Source: Paenibacillus sp. FSL W8-0426
GTDB taxonomy: Bacteria; Bacillota; Bacilli; Paenibacillales; Paenibacillaceae
Direction of reading: 5' to 3'
Length of the DNA stretch: 64,000 nt
Assembly: GCF_037969725.1 (NCBI RefSeq)
Contig: NZ_CP150203.1
Location: 2,744,001 to 2,808,000 of the forward strand
Part shown: one piece after another, positions 58,913 to 64,000 of the stretch
Layout of the letters: each line of letters opens with the position of its first letter
Numbering within the stretch: position 1 is the stretch's first letter
Notes under the pieces: model-generated
Database searches by the model: none
Told to the model about the DNA's origin: nothing
The model's input: only the letters and a program-made list of their open reading frames with translations
Translations under genes and position numbers: made by a program

Positions 58913-59209
58913 GTGTTGAAGACCGTGACAGGCCGTTTCAGAATTGCAGCGTTATTGGAAGGAATCTCTTTTTTACTCTTAGTCGTTGTGGCGATGCCGC
59001 TTAAGTATCTGGCCGACATATCTTCCCCGGTCGCCATTGTGGGCGCGATCCACGGCATTTTGTTCCCATTATACTTGATTGCCCTTGCACATTTGGCTGT
59101 CGTTCATCGTTGGAAGGCTTCATATTGGATCATGGGGCTGCTTGCGGGCGTGCTTCCGTTTGGCACGTTTGTGTTCGATTCCTATCTCAAAAAAAGAGAC
59201 TGGAAATAA
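58913..59209 (+). CDS. DUF3817 small membrane protein
   Basis: A 98-residue protein with three membrane helices. FRIAALLEGISFLLLVVVAM, PLKYL and IVGAIHGILFPLYLIALAHL match DUF3817, the family to which B. subtilis YdzA belongs; function unknown. GTG 58913 is chosen because GGAAAGGTGAG ends seven bases before it; the longer frame upstream adds a polar, unlikely N-terminus. Closed by the terminator at 59259. Confidence 0.78.
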   Translation: MLKTVTGRFRIAALLEGISFLLLVVVAMPLKYLADISSPVAIVGAIHGILFPLYLIALAHLAVVHRWKASYWIMGLLAGVLPFGTFVFDSYLKKRDWK

Positions 59210-59258
59210 GGACAGACGGAATTAGTCTTGTTCATATGAAACTAAAAAAAAACGGAAT

Positions 59259-59305
59259 AAAGGTGACTATATACCCTGATTTGAACGGTGTTAGTCGCCT
59301 TTTTT
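59259..59305 (+). terminator. Terminator after the DUF3817 gene
   Basis: AAAGGTGACTA pairs over 11 bp with TAGTCGCCTTT (one G-U), then a T run. Confidence 0.82.
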
Positions 59306-59341
59306 GCGTGTAAGGCATCTATATAGGTTGAACTAGAAATA

Positions 59342-59524
59342 TACACGAAAACGGAGAGGGCAGAAAGAATCTGGAGAAGCGGAGCGTTCTAAAAGCTTTC
59401 TGAAAGAAAGCTGCATCGTAAGCATAGGCTGTTCACCAGATTTCCTCCTTAACTAAAGGGATTCAAAAAATCCGGGGATAACAGCGATCGGAAAATGGTT
59501 CTGACCACGTAGTGGCTCCGTGTA
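59342..59524 (+). repeat. Structured intergenic repeat, copy 3
   Basis: Third copy of the repeat at 26073 and 35853, nearest in sequence to copy 2. Ends pair as TACACG/CGTGTA. It keeps AATCTGG/CCAGATT, AGCTTTCT-gaa-AGAAAGCT, GGGGATAACAGCGATCGG and CCAC-gta-GTGG. It lies between the DUF3817 terminator and the pentapeptide gene. The remaining ~150 bp to that gene shows a TTGACA (59594) but no correctly spaced -10. Confidence 0.8.
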
Positions 59525-59676
59525 AAAATGATGGGTTCGATTTATTATGTCGAAAATAAAGAAATTGACTTTCCCGGACGTTTGTGCAGGTGCTTGACAG
59601 GGGTGTGTTATATTAAGGGAAACGTCGATTGGCGTGCGTTTTAAGATCAATCAAGATCGTATTGTGGGAGGATATC

Positions 59677-60282
59677 GTGTATCAGTACAAGGATCGGGAA
59701 TACGAAGACGTCCGTTTTGACGGGCAGGATTTGAGATATGGAGAATTGACAGGCTGTATTTTCATCAAATGCACCTTCATGAATACCTCGCTCGAAGAGA
59801 TCGAGACGAACGGATGTCGTTTCATCGAGTGCGATTTCAGAGGGGCCGCGCTGAATGGATCGTTCCATACGGAGACTGCTTTTGAGAACTGCTCGTTTGG
59901 CGGTGCGAACCTGTTTGTTTCCAAGTTTACCGACTGCAAAATGACCGGCTCCGACTTTTCGGGCGCTCAGTTGGATGGTATTACGTTGGCGGGAGGCGAC
60001 TGGTCATATACCAATTTCAGACATGCCCGGCTGGGAAAACAAGATTTGCGGGGCATCCGCTTCTATGAAGCCGATTTATCGGATGTTGACCTGGGCAAAG
60101 CGGATTTGCGGGATTGCGATTTGACGCGCGTTACGCTAAGCAGGGCCAAACTGACAGGTGCCGACCTTCGCGGCGCGAATCTGGAGGGCATCGACCTGAA
60201 ATCGCTCGATATCAAAGGCACGCGGATGGATCGGGAACAGGCGGTACTGTTCATGCGTTCCTTTGGCGCGAAGGTCGATTAA
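59677..60282 (+). CDS. Pentapeptide repeat protein, Qnr-like
   Basis: A 201-residue protein made almost wholly of A(D/N)LxG-type pentapeptides (for example AALNG, ADLSD, ADLRD, ADLRG, ANLEG), which fold into a right-handed beta helix that mimics DNA. The C-terminus LDIKGTRMDREQAVLFMRSF resembles, from memory, the end of Qnr proteins (LDIRG...QASLLMERLG). Qnr proteins bind DNA gyrase and protect it from quinolones. A possible intrinsic Qnr-type gene, though many such proteins have no known role. GTG 59677 follows GGGAGGA. Confidence 0.78.
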   Translation: MYQYKDREYEDVRFDGQDLRYGELTGCIFIKCTFMNTSLEEIETNGCRFIECDFRGAALNGSFHTETAFENCSFGGANLFVSKFTDCKMTGSDFSGAQLDGITLAGGDWSYTNFRHARLGKQDLRGIRFYEADLSDVDLGKADLRDCDLTRVTLSRAKLTGADLRGANLEGIDLKSLDIKGTRMDREQAVLFMRSFGAKVD

Positions 60283-60341
60283 CGATACTTATCCGAATCC
60301 GATGAATGGACATCAACGAAGAAGATGGGAGGCGGCAAATC

Positions 60342-60872
60342 ATGGAACAGGCACGGCAGCTACTTTTTTATCCCTTATACGGAGCGTGCATATTGGAGAG
60401 CGTAGAACAGCAAACGGATAAGGTGGGAGAAGGAAATGGAGATCAGGTATTTCATCTCTATTTCCCCAAGCAGGAACTGCGCATGATGATTCCGAAACAG
60501 CGGGCACAAGAAAGAGGGATTCGTCCATTGTCCGATGTAGACACCTTGCTGCAGGCGAGAGCCGAATTTTTCGGAAACCATGTCGAGCTGCCTCTTGATG
60601 CTTCGAAACGCCGAGAGCATTTGCAAGCGAGAATCGATACAGGGCTCCTGCGAGAATATTTCGGTGTCATTCGCGACCTGTTATGTGCCAAAGTTTACGC
60701 GTTGAAACTGAACACCCATGATCGATCAACGATGAATACGGCGCGCGATATGCTGATCAGCGAACTGACTTTGGTATTGAATTTCTCCGCCGAGGATGCC
60801 AGTGCTTACCTGAAGCAGGATATCGAGAAGCGGCAGCAGGAAGCAGACTCTTCCGATTATTTTACAGGCTGA
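60342..60872 (+). CDS. CarD-family transcription factor
   Basis: A 176-residue protein. The N-terminal RNA-polymerase-interacting domain shows LLFYPLYGACILESVEQQ, then FHLYFPKQELRMMIPKQRA, the CarD/TRCF pattern, and the helical C-terminus (LREYFGVIRDLLCAKVYALK, MLISELTLVL) matches CarD. Such proteins bind the polymerase beta subunit and stabilise open promoters. ATG 60342 has GGGAGG nine bases upstream; ATG 60306 lacks one. The tail (EKRQQEADSSDYFTG) is variable. It follows the pentapeptide gene by 59 bp and may be co-transcribed. Confidence 0.78.
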   Translation: MEQARQLLFYPLYGACILESVEQQTDKVGEGNGDQVFHLYFPKQELRMMIPKQRAQERGIRPLSDVDTLLQARAEFFGNHVELPLDASKRREHLQARIDTGLLREYFGVIRDLLCAKVYALKLNTHDRSTMNTARDMLISELTLVLNFSAEDASAYLKQDIEKRQQEADSSDYFTG

Positions 60873-60892
60873 ATGTTCAGTATATTTAAAGT

Positions 60893-61039
60893 TTTCGGGT
60901 CGGCCCAAAGAAAAAAAGTTTCCCGGTGCAACCCGAAAGGAAGGGATGGGCTTGAAAAGTGGGAGACAAGCCGCCATAGCGGGAAAGTCGTAGATGGATC
61001 GTTACGGATTTCTGCATCAGTCTCCCCCGGGTTACGATC
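60893..61039 (+). other. Unassigned structured stretch upstream of codB
   Basis: A series of perfect short helices: TTTCGGGT/ACCCGAAA (60893-60900/60931-60938), GGCTTG/CAAGCC (60949-60954/60967-60972), CCGC-cata-GCGG (60971-60982) and GATCGT/ACGATC (60997-61002/61034-61039). It precedes the codB promoter and does not match a riboswitch I know. An ORF across it (60873-61106) looks non-coding. Confidence 0.4.
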
Positions 61040-61068
61040 TCATTCAATCTTGTTGGATAATAATGACA

Positions 61069-61097
61069 TTGACATTCGCATGCTTTTCCAAAATAAT
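61069..61097 (+). promoter_or_regulatory. Promoter of codBA
   Basis: TTGACA (61069-61074), 17-bp spacer, AATAAT (61092-61097). The transcript would start near 61104, just before the PyrR site. Confidence 0.7.
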
Positions 61098-61117
61098 AAA
61101 ACGTAATTGAATACTGG

Positions 61118-61280
61118 TACCTTTAATTCAGTCCAGAGAGGCTGGCAAGGGCAGCGGATTTTTATAATCACGCGTGAAGCGGGCGATTCCAACCAGGGAT
61201 GCTCTGTGTCTTCGCGCGGGTTATGATGCAAAAAAGAGGCTACTTGTCAGGTGCGCGTTCTGATGAGTAGCCTCTTTTTT
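61118..61280 (+). ncRNA. PyrR-type attenuator upstream of codBA
   Basis: AGTCCAGAGAGGCT (61130-61143) is the PyrR-binding loop, with CCTT...AAGG and CAG...CTG pairs closing the hairpin. The terminator is AAAGAGGCTACT (61233-61244) with AGTAGCCTCTTT (61266-61277) and a T run. UMP-bound PyrR would stabilise the first hairpin, allow the terminator and shut off codBA when pyrimidines are plentiful. Confidence 0.88.
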
Positions 61281-61321
61281 CTGCTTTTTGGTATCAGGAG
61301 ACTTTAAGTGGAGGTATTCTG

Positions 61322-62599
61322 ATGAGTAAACAAGATCAAGAGTTTTCATGGCAAGAGGTGCCAAAAACGCAGAGAAACCATTTCTGGAAGACGTTATCCG
61401 TCATGCTCGGCTTCACCTTTTTCTCGGCGAGCATGCTGGCTGGAGGGACGCTGGGCGTAAGCTTGACGTTCATGGAATTTATCGGCATCGTGCTTGCGGG
61501 CAACCTGGTGCTGGGCATCTATACGGGAGCGCTGGCGCATATCGCCGCCAAAACGGGCTTGTCTACACATTTGCTGGCCAAATATGCGTTTGGGGAAAAA
61601 GGATCGTACCTGCCATCGTTCTTGCTCGGCTTTACCCAGGTCGGATGGTTCGGCGTCGGCGTAGCCATGTTTGCGGTCCCGGTCGCCAAAGCGATGGATT
61701 GGAACGTTTACCTGCTTATTTTCATTTTTGGTCTTGCCATGACAGCCTCGGCCATCTTCGGCATGAAGTCGCTCGTCATTCTGGGTTATATCGCAGTGCC
61801 GGCCATCGCCATTCTTGGCGGATATTCCATGCTGAAAGGCGTGGACACGCTCGGGGGTCTGCAAGGACTGCTTGATTACTCGCCCTCACAGACGCTGACC
61901 GCGGCGGCGGCACTGACGATTTGCATCGGATCGTTCATCAGCGGCGGCACGCTGACGCCGGACTTTGCCCGGTTTTCCCGGACGTCCCGGCAAGCGGTAA
62001 CGGCAACGGTCATCGCGTTCTTCCTGGGTAACTCGCTCATGTTCTTGTTTGGAGCAGTTGGCGCAATGGCGTACAATCTGGCCGACATCTCGGAAGTCAT
62101 GTTCCTGCAAGGATTGCTCGTTCCGGCGATCATCGTTCTGGGACTGAATATCTGGACGACCAATGATAATGCCTTGTACGCTTCGGGGCTGGGCTTTGCC
62201 AACATCACCAAAATTTCGAAGAAGTTCTTTGTTATCGTCAACGGGATTGTGGGAACGGTCCTTGCCATGTGGATGTACAACAATTTCGTTGGATTCCTGA
62301 ATGTGCTCGGCGCCGCAATCCCGTCCATCGGGGCGATCATCGTTGCAGATTACTTCTTCGTGAAACGCAGAAATTACAAGCCGTTTGCCGACATGACGTT
62401 CAAAAAGGTAAACTGGATTGCGATGCTGGCTTGGGCCATCGGCGTTGCTTTTGCCCAGCTCGCTCCGGGCATCACGCCATTGAACGCCTTGCTTGGCACA
62501 GGGATTGCATACATCGTGTTGATGCTGATTGTTCCTGCGAAAGAATCCACAGAAAAGGGGAAACGAAATGATTATACAGAACGCAAAATTGCGGGGTAA
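61322..62599 (+). CDS. codB: Cytosine permease
   Basis: A 425-residue NCS1-family transporter with twelve membrane helices. [40 protein letters not shown] and [18 protein letters not shown] are CodB landmarks; [20 protein letters not shown] belongs to the substrate region. It imports cytosine for the deaminase encoded next, with which it overlaps by 32 bases. Start ATG 61322 follows GGAGG. Expression is likely lowered by PyrR when UMP is high. Confidence 0.93.
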   Translation: MSKQDQEFSWQEVPKTQRNHFWKTLSVMLGFTFFSASMLAGGTLGVSLTFMEFIGIVLAGNLVLGIYTGALAHIAAKTGLSTHLLAKYAFGEKGSYLPSFLLGFTQVGWFGVGVAMFAVPVAKAMDWNVYLLIFIFGLAMTASAIFGMKSLVILGYIAVPAIAILGGYSMLKGVDTLGGLQGLLDYSPSQTLTAAAALTICIGSFISGGTLTPDFARFSRTSRQAVTATVIAFFLGNSLMFLFGAVGAMAYNLADISEVMFLQGLLVPAIIVLGLNIWTTNDNALYASGLGFANITKISKKFFVIVNGIVGTVLAMWMYNNFVGFLNVLGAAIPSIGAIIVADYFFVKRRNYKPFADMTFKKVNWIAMLAWAIGVAFAQLAPGITPLNALLGTGIAYIVLMLIVPAKESTEKGKRNDYTERKIAG

Positions 62600-63836
62600 A
62601 GAAGGATTATGGCATATCGTCGTAAGAGACGGAAAATTCGAACAAATTACGCAGACGCTTGAAACTACAACGAATGACGAAGTGATGGACGTAAATGGCG
62701 CGCTGGTGCTGCCGCCTTTTATCGAACCGCATATTCACCTGGATACGACGCTGACGGCAGGGGAGCCGGAATGGAACCTTAGCGGAACGCTGTTCGAGGG
62801 CATCCAGCGCTGGTCGGAACGCAAGGCATTCCTGACGCATGAAGACGTCAAAACCCGCTCCAAAACGGCGCTGAAATGGCAAATGGCACAAGGCATCCAG
62901 CATGTCCGCACTCATGTGGACGTGACCGATCCAAGTCTGACCGCCGTGAAAGCGATGCTTGAAGTGAAAGAAGAAATGGCGCCATATATCGACATTCAAC
63001 TGGTCGCTTTTCCGCAGGAAGGCATTCACTCCTATCCGAACGGCGCGGAATTGCTGGAGGAATCCCTGAAAATGGGCGTCGACGTGGTCGGCGGCATTCC
63101 GCACTTCGAATTTACGCGAGAATACGGCGTCGATTCGATGAAGGTTGCGTTTGACCTGGCCGAAAAATACGACCGTCTCATCGACATCCACTGCGATGAA
63201 ATCGATGACGAGCAATCCCGTTTCGTGGAAGTGGTCGCTAAGGAAGCGTATGAACGTGGGCTGGGCGCACGCACGACGGCGAGCCATACGACGGCGATGG
63301 GATCTTACAATGACGCGTATACGTACAAGCTGTTCAGACTGCTGAAGATGGCGGACCTCAACTTCGTTTCCAATCCGCTGGTGAACATTCACTTGCAAGG
63401 ACGTTTCGATACGTATCCGAAAAGAAGAGGTTTGACTCGCGTCAAAGAACTGCAGGAAGCCGGTTTGAACGTGTGCTTCGGGCATGACGACATCTTCGAT
63501 CCATGGTATCCGCTCGGTACGGGCAACATGCTGCAAGTGCTGCATATGGGTATCCATGCTTCGCAGCTGCTCGGTTACGATCAGATCGTGAATTCCATGG
63601 ACCTCATTACGAAGAACAGCGCAAGAACGCTGCATATCGAGGATGTATACGGCATTGAAGAAGGCAAGCCTGCCAATTTTATCGTCCTTGAAGCCGAGAA
63701 CGAATATGAGGCGATTCGCAAACAAGCCGGCGTGCTCTACTCGTTCAGAGAGGGCCGCAAAATCGCGGAAACGAAACCGCGCGAAACGTCGATCGTCCTG
63801 GAAGGCGGTTCCGAGAAGGTTACGTTCAATAAATAA
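62568..63836 (+). CDS. codA: Cytosine deaminase
   Basis: A 422-residue amidohydrolase that converts cytosine to uracil plus ammonia for pyrimidine salvage. [10 protein letters not shown] contains the HxH metal ligands (~54-60), [11 protein letters not shown] the next His and the catalytic Glu, [10 protein letters not shown] another His, and [17 protein letters not shown] (~306) the metal Asp. ATG 62568 follows AAAAGGGG and overlaps codB, giving translational coupling. Confidence 0.93.
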   Translation: MIIQNAKLRGKEGLWHIVVRDGKFEQITQTLETTTNDEVMDVNGALVLPPFIEPHIHLDTTLTAGEPEWNLSGTLFEGIQRWSERKAFLTHEDVKTRSKTALKWQMAQGIQHVRTHVDVTDPSLTAVKAMLEVKEEMAPYIDIQLVAFPQEGIHSYPNGAELLEESLKMGVDVVGGIPHFEFTREYGVDSMKVAFDLAEKYDRLIDIHCDEIDDEQSRFVEVVAKEAYERGLGARTTASHTTAMGSYNDAYTYKLFRLLKMADLNFVSNPLVNIHLQGRFDTYPKRRGLTRVKELQEAGLNVCFGHDDIFDPWYPLGTGNMLQVLHMGIHASQLLGYDQIVNSMDLITKNSARTLHIEDVYGIEEGKPANFIVLEAENEYEAIRKQAGVLYSFREGRKIAETKPRETSIVLEGGSEKVTFNK

Positions 63837-63894
63837 CGGGTTTCCCTTTAAAATTGCGAACGAGGTAAGACGAGCAAAACGTGTGTGAACAATA

Positions 63895-63977
63895 ACATCC
63901 CCTCACCAAAGCGGCGTATGAGAGATCATGGAGGTCATGACATCATCGCTGCGGAGGAACGGAGGGGATGTTTTTTT
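63895..63977 (+). terminator. Terminator after codBA
   Basis: ACATCCCCTC (63895-63904) pairs with GAGGGGATGT (63962-63971), followed by seven T residues. The ~57-nt loop can form its own hairpin. Confidence 0.75.
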
Positions 63978-64000
63978 CATGATGCAGGCAAAGGAAGGAC

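Noticed and set aside
59594..59614. TTGACA followed by TATATT before the pentapeptide gene
   Set aside because: Spacer is only nine bases, far from the 16-18 needed for a promoter.
60893..61039. Known riboswitch (c-di-GMP, cobalamin, guanidine) upstream of codB
   Set aside because: Compared with remembered consensus cores; the diagnostic conserved bases are absent.
60873..61106. 77-codon plus-strand frame upstream of codB
   Set aside because: No ribosome binding site, odd composition and overlap with hairpins and the codB promoter.

Overview
The window looks like chromosomal DNA of a Paenibacillus-type Firmicute. This is a genus-level inference, not a search result. It rests on strong AGGAGG-type ribosome binding sites with frequent GTG/TTG starts, CcpA cre-like boxes, LicT, T-box and PyrR RNA control, and LplA/LplB/YtcP-type sugar ABC transporters next to AraC-type or YesM/YesN-type regulators. 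No rRNA, tRNA, CRISPR array or prophage was seen.

Layout. 1-5.5 kb: a truncated secreted GH5 glucanase, then an aryl-beta-glucoside module (GH1 6-phospho-beta-glucosidase, LicT antiterminator, BglP PTS permease). Each of the three plus-strand genes has its own RAT/terminator. 5.5-6.8 kb: an IS1341-type element with a broken tnpB. 6.9-9.5 kb: an SMI1/KNR4 protein and an ABC-F ribosome-protection gene with an unusual leader holding three short ORFs and successive attenuators. 9.7-15.5 kb: a membrane-bound AraC regulator convergent with a three-gene sugar ABC importer. 15.8-17.2 kb: two poorly characterised genes. 17.3-24.3 kb: a two-component system divergent from a three-component glycosylation set (GT-C transferase, GtrB-like GT2, GtrA flippase) plus galU. 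24.3-26 kb: a T-box-controlled asd.

26-31 kb: a bile-acid-symporter family protein, a lipoprotein and a large two-domain isoprenoid synthase. 31-34.6 kb: a heterodimeric ABC exporter with a leader ORF and terminator. 34.7-39.5 kb: ctaB, a thioredoxin-reductase-like oxidoreductase, and a TetR-MFS efflux pair. 39.7-53.5 kb: an arabinan/arabinoside locus with secreted GH43, cytoplasmic GH51, two permeases, YesM/YesN-type two-component system and binding lipoprotein. Its two transporter promoters carry the same 38-bp operator-like block. 53.5-57.6 kb: DUF4023 and TrmB genes, an MFS pump and a second GH1 divergent from a LacI regulator. 58.9-63.8 kb: DUF3817, a Qnr-like pentapeptide protein, a CarD-like protein, and codB-codA behind a PyrR-type attenuator.

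Two themes stand out. One is plant-glycan uptake under LicT, AraC, two-component and LacI control with CcpA. The other is heavy use of RNA-level control: three RATs, a T-box, a PyrR attenuator and two antibiotic-type leaders. A ~187-nt intergenic repeat occurs three times (26.1, 35.9 and 59.4 kb) with compensatory changes in its closing helix and matches no family I can name.
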